Assembly: GCA_964396245.1 (NCBI GenBank) | Contig: CAYNEO010000006.1 | Location: 57,689 to 121,688, forward strand | Direction of reading: 5' to 3' | Origin: CAYNEO01 sp964396245 | GTDB lineage: Bacteria; Zixibacteria; MSB-5A5; GN15; FEB-12 | Length of the DNA: 64,000 bases | In this document: positions 16,975-24,710 of the stretch, one piece after another | How positions within the stretch are numbered: position 1 is the first letter of the stretch | Layout: every line of letters begins with the position of its first letter | Position numbers and translations under genes: made by a program | Notes under the pieces: model-generated | Databases searched by the model: none | Told to the model about the DNA's origin: nothing | The model's input: the letters and a program-made list of their open reading frames with translations, nothing else

Positions 16975-17379
16975 ATGGCACGCAGACCGGTACTTGAGGT
17001 CGACGGCGTTGTTTACAAGAATGTCTACTCGGTACAGTACAATCTGTACACCGCCAAAGACGAAACCGGACGTCCCTCTGATCGCGCCCACGCCGGCGTG
17101 ATAACGGTCATCAGAGAATCAGACGAGAATTCGGATATCGCCCGCTGGGCCATGGACTCGAGCAAGCCGAACTGGAAGGCCGGCAAGGTGACCTTCAAGA
17201 GCCCGGATGATTCGGCCATGAAGGAGCTGTCATGGGAAGACGGGTTCATCACCAACTATGTTGAGGTGATACCGCACATCAAGAACAACCCCGATGAGCA
17301 GGTGTACGAGATGTTCGAGATTTCGTGCAGTAAAATGTCCATCGGCGACGCGGAAATCGATAACCGCTGGGAAGAATAA
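16975..17379 (+). CDS. hcp: Hcp/TssD, T6SS inner-tube protein
   Basis: Protein of 134 residues that forms the hexameric rings of the injected tube. The pattern matches the TssD type found in Bacteroidota-like T6SS more than proteobacterial Hcp: L-E-V-D-G-V-V-Y-K-N-V near the N-terminus, the loop KDETGRPSDRAHAGVITV, then IARWAMDSSKPNWKAGKV and a final ISCSKMSIGDAEI strand. A strong TAAGGAGAAG ribosome site lies 4 bases before the ATG, the best in the operon, consistent with high demand. The gene is bracketed by two strong hairpins (16886-16913, 17391-17421). Confidence 0.9.
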   Translation: MARRPVLEVDGVVYKNVYSVQYNLYTAKDETGRPSDRAHAGVITVIRESDENSDIARWAMDSSKPNWKAGKVTFKSPDDSAMKELSWEDGFITNYVEVIPHIKNNPDEQVYEMFEISCSKMSIGDAEIDNRWEE

Positions 17380-17390
17380 GAACCGCTGAT

Positions 17391-17421
17391 TCCGCCGGGC
17401 GGCTATATGCCGTCCGGCGGA
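17391..17421 (+). promoter_or_regulatory. Strong GC hairpin between hcp and vgrG
   Basis: Arms TCCGCCGG and CCGGCGGA pair perfectly. A further CGGC/GCCG stem lies inside across a single mismatch, with a TATAT loop. It starts 12 bases after the hcp stop and is followed by CCATCATTT, a weak T tract. It may be a partial terminator or an RNA-processing or stability element that lowers vgrG relative to hcp. Confidence 0.7.
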
Positions 17422-17447
17422 CCATCATTTGAGAGCGGGGCGCCATT

Positions 17448-19217
17448 ATGCCAGCTACAAATCAGTCTTCATCGGGGAAGTCCCGAAACGGACGCAAGGA
17501 ACCGGGGCCGGTTGTTTCCACGGCGGCGAGGTGCGAGGTAAAGGTCGGGAGCAAAACGCTCTCGTACGATATCGCGCAGGTGGAACTCAAGAGTTTTGTC
17601 GACGACCATCACGTTCTCGAGGTCAAAGTGCGGGAAACCGACAAGGCGTTTCAGGAGCGGGATATCAGTGATGTCCAGGGTCATGCCTCCTATCTCGGGG
17701 AGACGCTCTCCCTCACGCTGACCACCATGGATCCGCAGGGCGAGGACACCGGCACTCTGAGTTTCACCGGTATCGTGACCGGTGTCAATGTCGAAAGCAG
17801 CGTGGATGAGCTCAATGTCACGACTATCCGGGCCGGCAGTCCGACGGTGGCCATGGACGGAGCGCGGCTGAACGATTTCTTCTTCGACAAGAAACCGATC
17901 GATGTAGTCAAAGAGATCGTACAGCGCCATAAGATTACAGCCGGCAAGTTCGACGATGCCGGCAATCAAATGAGATATTGCGTCCAATATCGGGAGACCG
18001 ACTACGATTTTGTCATGCGGCTGGCGACCGGGGTCGGATTGTTTGCGTTTTATGACGGTAATGAATTTCGGGTGGCGAAGGCGGATTCCACGACCACGAC
18101 CGATGTCACGTGGCGGCGCGACCTGGGGGCGTTTTCGATGAGGCTCGGTACGGGCCAATCGAAATTTGCCGCGCAGGTGTTCAATTACGAAAACAAGGAT
18201 CCCAAGCAGCTGGGTACTTCGAGTTCGCCACAGACTTCACTCTCCGCCCTTTCGGGAACGGCAACCAAAGCCTCCGACAAAATTTTTACGGAAAAGAGCT
18301 TTGTCCCCGGGTCGGTACCCACCGCCGACACAAAATCTTTCGATCAGGGCCTGCAACAGACGCAAGCAGGCGCCTGGGGACGTTTGGTAACATGTGTGGG
18401 ACAGTCAACGGTGGCTGCGATCAAGGCGGGCCATCGCGTGAAAGTTGTAGGAATGGGTGGCCTGGAGGGTGTGTATTTGGTGACATCGGTTCATCACCGG
18501 CTCCAGGAAGGCGGACAGTATTACAACGAGTTCAAGTGTATCCCCATCGACCTCGCTTTCCCGCAGGCGCTGTCACGTCGCGAACGGGCAACGCAAATCC
18601 AGAGCGCGCTGGTCACGGACAATAATGATCCGGATGGTCTCGGCAGAGTGAAAGTGAAGTTTCCGTGGCTCGATGATAAAGAGACGCCGTGGGTACGGGT
18701 AGTTGTCCCCCATGCCGGCGATTCCCGGGGATGGTATTCCCTGCCGGAAATCGGTGACGAAGTTGTGGTCGGCTATGAGAACGGTGACCCGGATCGGCCG
18801 GTGATACTGGGATCGGTGTACAATGCGGCCGGAAAGCCGCCGTCAGACGCGAAGAGCGACGAAAATGAAACCAAGCTGTTTCTCACGAAGGGCGGCAACC
18901 AGATTCTCTTGAGTGATAAAGGCGGCTCGGAGAAGATCGCGATCACGACGAAGAACGGCGACAACCAGGTAGTGCTGGATATGTCGGGCCCGAGCATATC
19001 GGTTCAGAGCAAGGGCGATATATCGATAAAGGGTTCGGGGGTTACGATTTCGGCCGACAAGGAGATCGTGTTGAAATCCGGGACCAACACGAAGATTACC
19101 GCCAGCGCGAACCTGGAAGCCAAGGCATCGGCCAACTTCAAGGCCGAGGGTGCGATGATGGATCTGGCCGGACAGGGTCCGGTTAACATCAAAGGTGCGA
19201 TTATAAAGCTCAATTGA
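17448..19217 (+). CDS. vgrG: VgrG/TssI spike protein
   Basis: Protein of 589 residues forming the trimeric spike at the tip of the Hcp tube, to which the PAAR cap binds. The gp27-like base spans residues about 30-370 (YRETDYDFVMRLATGVGLFA, VTSVHHRL). The gp5-type OB fold is next (ALVTDNNDPDGLGRVKVKFP, WVRVVVPHAG, GDEVVVGYENGDPDRPVILG). The C-terminus is a beta-helix of short repeats (ISIKGSGVTISADKEIVLKS). No extra enzymatic domain is fused, so toxicity is probably delivered by separate PAAR-linked cargo. The N-terminal 25 residues are basic and Ser/Gly-rich. Confidence 0.92.
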   Translation: MPATNQSSSGKSRNGRKEPGPVVSTAARCEVKVGSKTLSYDIAQVELKSFVDDHHVLEVKVRETDKAFQERDISDVQGHASYLGETLSLTLTTMDPQGEDTGTLSFTGIVTGVNVESSVDELNVTTIRAGSPTVAMDGARLNDFFFDKKPIDVVKEIVQRHKITAGKFDDAGNQMRYCVQYRETDYDFVMRLATGVGLFAFYDGNEFRVAKADSTTTTDVTWRRDLGAFSMRLGTGQSKFAAQVFNYENKDPKQLGTSSSPQTSLSALSGTATKASDKIFTEKSFVPGSVPTADTKSFDQGLQQTQAGAWGRLVTCVGQSTVAAIKAGHRVKVVGMGGLEGVYLVTSVHHRLQEGGQYYNEFKCIPIDLAFPQALSRRERATQIQSALVTDNNDPDGLGRVKVKFPWLDDKETPWVRVVVPHAGDSRGWYSLPEIGDEVVVGYENGDPDRPVILGSVYNAAGKPPSDAKSDENETKLFLTKGGNQILLSDKGGSEKIAITTKNGDNQVVLDMSGPSISVQSKGDISIKGSGVTISADKEIVLKSGTNTKITASANLEAKASANFKAEGAMMDLAGQGPVNIKGAIIKLN

Positions 19218-19225
19218 GTTTCCCT

Positions 19226-19603
19226 ATGGATTATCTGGCATTGCCGTTCGAGCTTCGTGAGGATTACCTGAATCGTGCGGAAAGCCTGCACGATTCGATT
19301 TCTTATGCGATCGGCCTGTTGCTGAGTACGCGGCAGGGCATGCTGGAGTTCATGCCTGAGTTCGGCTGTGACGTCTGGCAGATGGAATATGCCGACCTGT
19401 ACACGGCCAACAAGGCGGATGTGCGCGCCAGCCTGCGAAATGCAATCGACAAATTCGAGAAGCGCCTGTACGATGTCTCGGTGTCTTTCGCGAACGTGTC
19501 CGGCACGAGGCATCACGTCCTGGGAATGACGGTCAAGGTGACCGGAAACTACCGTGAAGGCGGCGAAGAAAAGAAATTTGAGGGCAATTATCTTTTAGGC
19601 TGA
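19226..19603 (+). CDS. tssE: TssE, gp25-like baseplate protein
   Basis: Protein of 125 residues of the gp25/TssE family, which joins baseplate wedges to the sheath. The core is intact: SISYAIGLLLSTRQGMLEFM, then PEFGCDVWQ, then VRASLRNAIDKFEKRLYDVS. ATG 19226 is taken as start; a TTG at 19214 would overlap the vgrG stop and is less likely. It ends one base before tssF, so baseplate genes are tightly packed. Confidence 0.87.
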   Translation: MDYLALPFELREDYLNRAESLHDSISYAIGLLLSTRQGMLEFMPEFGCDVWQMEYADLYTANKADVRASLRNAIDKFEKRLYDVSVSFANVSGTRHHVLGMTVKVTGNYREGGEEKKFEGNYLLG

Positions 19604-19604
19604 C

Positions 19605-21275
19605 ATGAAACAGCATAAAGCGAGAACGCAACAAGAGATTTTCACCAGCATGCACCGGGAGTTGCGGACATGGAATTCCGAAATTCCCGAATCCCCCGAG
19701 CGACTCGATCCGATTCTCAAGATTATCCTGCAGTTGCACGCAAGCCAACTGGCCCGGATGGATCAGCGAATAGACCGGCTCTGGGATATCGCCCGAAACT
19801 CACTGATCCGGTCACTCTACCCCGAATGCAAGCGGTGGCCGGTTCCGGCGCACGTGGTAATGCGGTGTCTTCCGGCCGATCCGGTCGTCGAGGTTGACCC
19901 GCACACACGGTTTTTCTATCGGGAGAAACGCGAAGGCGGCCAGACGTTCTTCTTTTCGTCGCTGCGGACCGAGAAATTGGTCAAGGCCGAGGTGAAGCAT
20001 GTTTTTGTCAAAACACAGTCTTCCCTGATCGACCTCTCCCCTTTGCCGGAGGATACTCCGCCCCGGGCAGAGCCCGCTGTCCAACTGGCCCCCGGCGAGT
20101 CAGGCAGGGTTTATCTCGGGATCGATTTCGAGGGTAATCCGGCGGTACTCGGAAAGGCGACAGTCTTCCTGAGAGGCTCGGATGAGGTCCTGAAACAAAT
20201 CAGGTGGGGGCAGTGGTACCCGTCGTCCACCTCGGGACAATTCTATGATGACAGCCGTTTCTGTCCCGGTTTGACGAGCACGATCGATGACGTGATTTCG
20301 CTCAACGGTGAGCGGGCGATTGACTGGGGCGGCTTCCGCACGACTCGCGACATGTTCGGTCGGCTGGAAAATCACTTTGCCATTCTCCCGGAGTCGTTTA
20401 CATCCACGTGGCAACCGGGACCTGCCGAGACGACTTTGGCCGACGCGCTGGCATCGCAGGGAATCGCACTGGACTCCGAGACCGGTCAATTCTACTGGAT
20501 TCGCATTGATCTTTCTCCCCGGGGCGATAAACGGCAACTGTCGAATCCGCTCTCGGCGTATTTTGATGCGTTTATAGCCGTCAACAAGAACGAGATGACA
20601 CTGTTCAAGCATACCGGCGGCAACCGCCTGGTGGAGGTTGAGTTGCCGGAAGATCTTTCGAACATTCTGGATATTACGAAAGTGGTTGATTCGACGGGTC
20701 GTGAATATCGCCCGGTGCATGAGATTCAGCCGGATCCTTCACACGGGAGTTATTCGCTGGAGGAGCGTGACAACAAGCTGGTGCTGTGGTTCGATTTTTC
20801 ATCGTCCCTTCAGCTGCCGCCGGATTCGCTGACGGTGACGTACAATATCACCTCCGGGACCGACGCCAACGGTATCGAGGCCGGACATATCACCGAGCTG
20901 TATGAAAGTCATCCGGGCGTGGAATCCGCCGAGAGTTTGACATCGACTACCGGGGCGATTCCGGCAAAGACGGAGGAGCAGGTTATCAGCGAGGTATCCT
21001 CGCGTCTCCGCAACCGCGACCGGGCTTTGAGTTTCGATGAGATAGCCCGGTGGGCTTTGTCCTTTGACTCGCGGATCAAGAAGGCGACATGCTCCAACGG
21101 TATCGAGAGAACCGCCCACGGGGTAAGGCGATGCGTGGTAGTGGAAGTTACGATAGCGGCCAATGATTTTTATTCTGATGTCGAAGTCGACCTGATGCGG
21201 GACCGGCTGGGCGGCTTTCTGAAATCCCGGGCGCCGGTCAACACACAGTTCAGGGTGGAGATACACCGCACATGA
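19605..21275 (+). CDS. tssF: TssF baseplate protein
   Basis: Protein of 556 residues of the TssF/VasA family (usual length about 580-620), which with TssG and TssK builds the T6SS wedge. Conserved features are the N-terminal helical region (ILQLHASQLARMDQRIDRLW), SLYPECKRWPVPAHVVMRC, the typical D-P-H-T-R-F-F-Y segment, and the C-terminal RLRNRDRALSFDEIARWAL. Its start is one base after the tssE stop, and its end overlaps tssG in ATGA, so the products are probably made in fixed ratio. Confidence 0.85.
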   Translation: MKQHKARTQQEIFTSMHRELRTWNSEIPESPERLDPILKIILQLHASQLARMDQRIDRLWDIARNSLIRSLYPECKRWPVPAHVVMRCLPADPVVEVDPHTRFFYREKREGGQTFFFSSLRTEKLVKAEVKHVFVKTQSSLIDLSPLPEDTPPRAEPAVQLAPGESGRVYLGIDFEGNPAVLGKATVFLRGSDEVLKQIRWGQWYPSSTSGQFYDDSRFCPGLTSTIDDVISLNGERAIDWGGFRTTRDMFGRLENHFAILPESFTSTWQPGPAETTLADALASQGIALDSETGQFYWIRIDLSPRGDKRQLSNPLSAYFDAFIAVNKNEMTLFKHTGGNRLVEVELPEDLSNILDITKVVDSTGREYRPVHEIQPDPSHGSYSLEERDNKLVLWFDFSSSLQLPPDSLTVTYNITSGTDANGIEAGHITELYESHPGVESAESLTSTTGAIPAKTEEQVISEVSSRLRNRDRALSFDEIARWALSFDSRIKKATCSNGIERTAHGVRRCVVVEVTIAANDFYSDVEVDLMRDRLGGFLKSRAPVNTQFRVEIHRT

Positions 21276-22186
21276 GCGACCGCGCTGTTCATACCATGCC
21301 TGATTTCTGCAACCGTCGGGCGCCATTTCATTTCACGACAGCCCTGATGGCTCTGATGAAGCTGGGGGTCGACATTAATCGGGTCAATATCCTCGCGGTC
21401 GGGGAGTATGAGAATTACCGGGGTGAAGTGCGCGAGCAGGAACCCGAACCGGGTACCGCGATCACCGATCGAACAGGCGTAACACTGAAAGTGGGATACT
21501 GGAGCGCCGTCGACACGGTGCCGTACCAGTTTTTCTACGGGCTGGGCAATTCGCATAACCGGACCGCGGAATGGGAAGATCGGGCGCGAAACCTGATGGC
21601 GCCGTTTGATGCGGCGGTGGTTCGCCATGAGGCTGTCAGCGCCTATCAGCAGTTGAAGTACTCGATGGGCTTCGGAGACATGGACCATATCGGAAGATTT
21701 CTCGGCCTGTTTGCTTTTGATCTCGGGAAAGAGGCGGAATCACAGAATGAGGCAATGATATGGGCGGCGCTGTTTCCGACTTTTCACGCCTGGGCAGGCA
21801 ACCCGAGATTCGTGGAACGCATTCTGTGCATCCTTTTCGGATATAAGTTCGAGATTTCCGAGAACGTAGTCGGCGAATACGAAATCCCGAAGGACCTTCG
21901 CTATCACCTGGGTTCAACACGTGACCGGCTCGGGCGGGGAACGATCGTGGGGCGATCGTTCGTGGAGCAAGACTCCCGGTATACCGTGATAATCAAGGGG
22001 GTGGAACCGACCAAGGTCAGGAGTTTTCTCCCGGGACAGAAGAACAGAAAGAAACTCGAGCAAATACTGGCACTGTGCATGCCGGGAGATCTCGAGTACT
22101 CAGTGCAGGTAAGTCCGAAAAGCAGGCAATTCGAACTGGGGCAGAAAGACGGCAGCAGCTACCTGGGATACAATACATGTGCATAG
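21272..22186 (+). CDS. tssG: TssG baseplate protein
   Basis: Protein of 304 residues of the TssG/VasB family. The 4-base overlap with tssF (ATGA) and the order E-F-G are as in standard T6SS clusters. Recognisable segments are the early FHFTTALMALMKLGVDINRV, the central SMGFGDMDHIGRFLGLFAFD and the C-terminal LGSTRDRLGRGTIVGRSF (family pattern L-G-x-x-x-x-L-G-x-x-x-x-x-G). The N-terminal acidic D-W-x-F pattern of proteobacterial TssG is poorly conserved. It is somewhat shorter than the family average of about 330. Confidence 0.78.
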   Translation: MSDRAVHTMPDFCNRRAPFHFTTALMALMKLGVDINRVNILAVGEYENYRGEVREQEPEPGTAITDRTGVTLKVGYWSAVDTVPYQFFYGLGNSHNRTAEWEDRARNLMAPFDAAVVRHEAVSAYQQLKYSMGFGDMDHIGRFLGLFAFDLGKEAESQNEAMIWAALFPTFHAWAGNPRFVERILCILFGYKFEISENVVGEYEIPKDLRYHLGSTRDRLGRGTIVGRSFVEQDSRYTVIIKGVEPTKVRSFLPGQKNRKKLEQILALCMPGDLEYSVQVSPKSRQFELGQKDGSSYLGYNTCA

Positions 22187-22283
22187 AAACTGATATGGAT
22201 CGGGTAATTCGAGAGGACTTCAATAGTGTTGACAGGAAAATGCTCAGTATCCACATTCACGATAGTCAAACCGAGGCAGGAAG

Positions 22284-23732
22284 ATGAGTGATTTGAACCT
22301 ATATTCGGTGAACTGGCAGGATGGGATGTTGCTCACGCAGCAGCACCTGAAGAGCCAGGAGAAATATTTCGAAGACCTCGCGCGCTGGTACGCAACATCC
22401 GCCGGCGACAATTTCGGACTGATCAGAAAATCGCTCTCCGGCCAGCCGGCGCTGAATCTCAACCTGATCGTTTCCGGCAGTCGGCTTCGAGTGGAAGTGT
22501 TGCGGTGCCAGGCAATCACACCGGGCGGGTATTATATCGAGGTGAATGAAAGTGCCCGAAACGCGGTCGTGGGTGAAGCGGAACTGGGCGACGGTAACGT
22601 CCCGGTGTTTATCGGTGTCGATCCCGAGGCGAAACTCCAGGTCGGCGAGCCTGATCCGAAAGAAGATGTCCCGCGAGTCCCTTACGTCGCCAACCGATAT
22701 ACTCTCTTCCTGGGCAAGAAACCGTCGCTTCCGGAGGAGCAGTTCCTTCAGATCGGACAGGTCGCGGTGTCAGGCGGTGAGGCGGCGCTTTCGGCGACGT
22801 ACTATCCGCCGTGCCTGTCGATATTCGCCGACGAGCGCCTGAACCAGAAGGCTATCGATCTGAGGAACCGCCTCGAGAATCTCCTTTCGCTGGCCTCGCG
22901 GGCATACACCGCCATCGCCACCTCGGGAGCGCTTTCCACGGAAAGCTCGAGCCTTCAGGTAGCATTCAAGGAGACGATGTATCACCTCGCGTTTCATCTG
23001 TCGGCCACGCTGGACGAACTGGTGACCGGGCGCAACGCGGGACATCCGATCAGGCTCGTCATCGTTTTCAAGAAGCTCTTTCGCGTGTTCACAACGCTGC
23101 TGAACCTTCAGCCGGGACTGAAAGATTATTTGAATGAGAAGTTTTTTGTCAAGCAGATGAACACGGAGGTCGGCCGGTTCATGTCGGGGGTCGAGTCTTT
23201 CCTGCTGTCAGAGTACGATCATCGTGATATTGGCGGGCAGATAAAGATTATCGATGACACGGTCGGCACATTGCGGGCGATATTCGGCTTTTTGGCGCAG
23301 CTCAAGAGCGAGCAGCTCGGTCCGCAGGCGGTGGCTACCGATGCGCTTACATACCGTGGCAAGACCTACCGGATCGTGACGCTGGGAACATGCACCGCGG
23401 AGCAGGTGGGTGAACTGAGCTATGTCCTGATCGCGTTGCCGTCGCCTATCCCGGTGGCGGACACGGTGTTGTTGATGTCCAAGGACCTGTTCTCCACCGC
23501 CGAGTGGAACAATATGCAGGTGCGGCTGGGCTTCAACGAGGCCCGCGGTCTCGGTGAAACGGACCCGGTCGATGTCGATACCACCACGTACGGTGACAAG
23601 GTTGCCCTGCACCCGCAGGATATACTCAAATCGCCGGCAGTCAGCCAGGTGACCCTGATATTCCGGGGCGCGAGAGATATGGAAAAATTTGCATCCCTGG
23701 GAAAAACTGATTTAATTATGTACTCGGTTTAA
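22284..23732 (+). CDS. tssK: TssK baseplate-to-membrane adaptor
   Basis: Protein of 482 residues of the TssK/VasE family, the trimeric adaptor that ties the baseplate to the membrane complex. The N-terminal signature is clear: VNWQDGMLLTQQHLKSQEKYFEDL. The shoulder region (LPEEQFLQIGQVA) and the helical C-terminal part (TMYHLAFHLSATLDELV) follow; the head ends near FASLGKTDLIMYSV. Slightly longer than the usual 440-450. Because TssK normally contacts TssL and TssM, its presence implies that a docking partner exists here, probably the next two genes. Confidence 0.85.
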   Translation: MSDLNLYSVNWQDGMLLTQQHLKSQEKYFEDLARWYATSAGDNFGLIRKSLSGQPALNLNLIVSGSRLRVEVLRCQAITPGGYYIEVNESARNAVVGEAELGDGNVPVFIGVDPEAKLQVGEPDPKEDVPRVPYVANRYTLFLGKKPSLPEEQFLQIGQVAVSGGEAALSATYYPPCLSIFADERLNQKAIDLRNRLENLLSLASRAYTAIATSGALSTESSSLQVAFKETMYHLAFHLSATLDELVTGRNAGHPIRLVIVFKKLFRVFTTLLNLQPGLKDYLNEKFFVKQMNTEVGRFMSGVESFLLSEYDHRDIGGQIKIIDDTVGTLRAIFGFLAQLKSEQLGPQAVATDALTYRGKTYRIVTLGTCTAEQVGELSYVLIALPSPIPVADTVLLMSKDLFSTAEWNNMQVRLGFNEARGLGETDPVDVDTTTYGDKVALHPQDILKSPAVSQVTLIFRGARDMEKFASLGKTDLIMYSV

Positions 23733-23753
23733 CGAGCTCAGACAGGCGACAAC

Positions 23754-24680
23754 ATGGAAATAAAGAATTACATCGAAGAACTGTTCGCGTACCTGAACAA
23801 GTATGAAAACAGCTACGCGCAGTTTGAAACGGAAGCGTTTCTCCAGACCTACAACGGAATCATAGCGGTTTTCAACCCGCTGCGGCAGCAACGCAACGAG
23901 GCCATGGAGGTTGACAGCTATTTCCTGGAGAAAGTCAAGCAGGCGCCGCTCAACAGTTCCGACCTTCGGCAACTCACTGTCCAGGTGCTGGTGACCTTTT
24001 TTGAGTCGGAAGCGGATACGGACGGGCAATCGAACCGGGCCTATTCATACTGCCGCGGACTTCGGGCGGTCAAGCAGGATATCCCCTATTTCGAGAATCA
24101 CCTGGTGCCGCTGCTCTTTGACGAGGGCGGATTGAACGCGAACCATCGCCTGCGGGCGTTTCTGCTGGGTGAAGTTGCGCGTTACATGAACAAGTTCGGC
24201 AGCCGGGTACAGCTGAACGTGACGCCGGAGCAATTCCAGGCGATGAGCGATCCGATGAAGATACTCGAGCTGGAACGCCGCAGGCTCACAATCGGCGACG
24301 ATCTCGTCAAGGACCGCACCACCCTGGAATTCCACCTTCAGAGAATAGACTATTTCAATAAACTCGGCGATAAGAGCAAGCTCTACGACCAGTTTTTGCG
24401 CGACTGGGGCTATCTCAAGACAACCAGTTTCTGGTCAAAGGTAAAATCAGCGATGTCGGCCGTGGGCGGCAAATTTCGGGGCGCGTTTTCCAGTTTCGGT
24501 TATTTCCGCCTGATTATGACACAGCGCAATCCGGCTTATCTGTTTTATGGCGTGCTTATTGTCGTGTTCATCTTTCTTGCCATTTACATTCCGGTGAAGT
24601 GGCATGATTACGGCAATAACAAGCTCGATCAATTTCAAAATCGCGCCCAGGAACTGGCGACAGGAAATCCCGGTAAGTGA
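23754..24680 (+). CDS. C-terminally anchored T6SS membrane protein, TssL-like topology
   Basis: Protein of 308 residues. I do not recognise a convincing DotU/TssL sequence, but position and topology match: a helical cytoplasmic N-terminal part (IEELFAYLNKYENSYAQFET, LRQLTVQVLVTFFES, NHRLRAFLLGEVARYM) and one C-terminal membrane span (about residues 262-281, YLFYGVLIVVFIFLAIYIPV), leaving a tail of 27 residues outside. TssL has the same layout, with an N-terminal helical domain contacting TssK. It lies 21 bases after tssK and 30 bases before the GTPase gene. A fast-diverged TssL or an unrelated replacement are both possible. Confidence 0.68.
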   Translation: MEIKNYIEELFAYLNKYENSYAQFETEAFLQTYNGIIAVFNPLRQQRNEAMEVDSYFLEKVKQAPLNSSDLRQLTVQVLVTFFESEADTDGQSNRAYSYCRGLRAVKQDIPYFENHLVPLLFDEGGLNANHRLRAFLLGEVARYMNKFGSRVQLNVTPEQFQAMSDPMKILELERRRLTIGDDLVKDRTTLEFHLQRIDYFNKLGDKSKLYDQFLRDWGYLKTTSFWSKVKSAMSAVGGKFRGAFSSFGYFRLIMTQRNPAYLFYGVLIVVFIFLAIYIPVKWHDYGNNKLDQFQNRAQELATGNPGK

Positions 24681-24710
24681 AGCACATTCAATCAAGGATG
24701 ACATGACACT

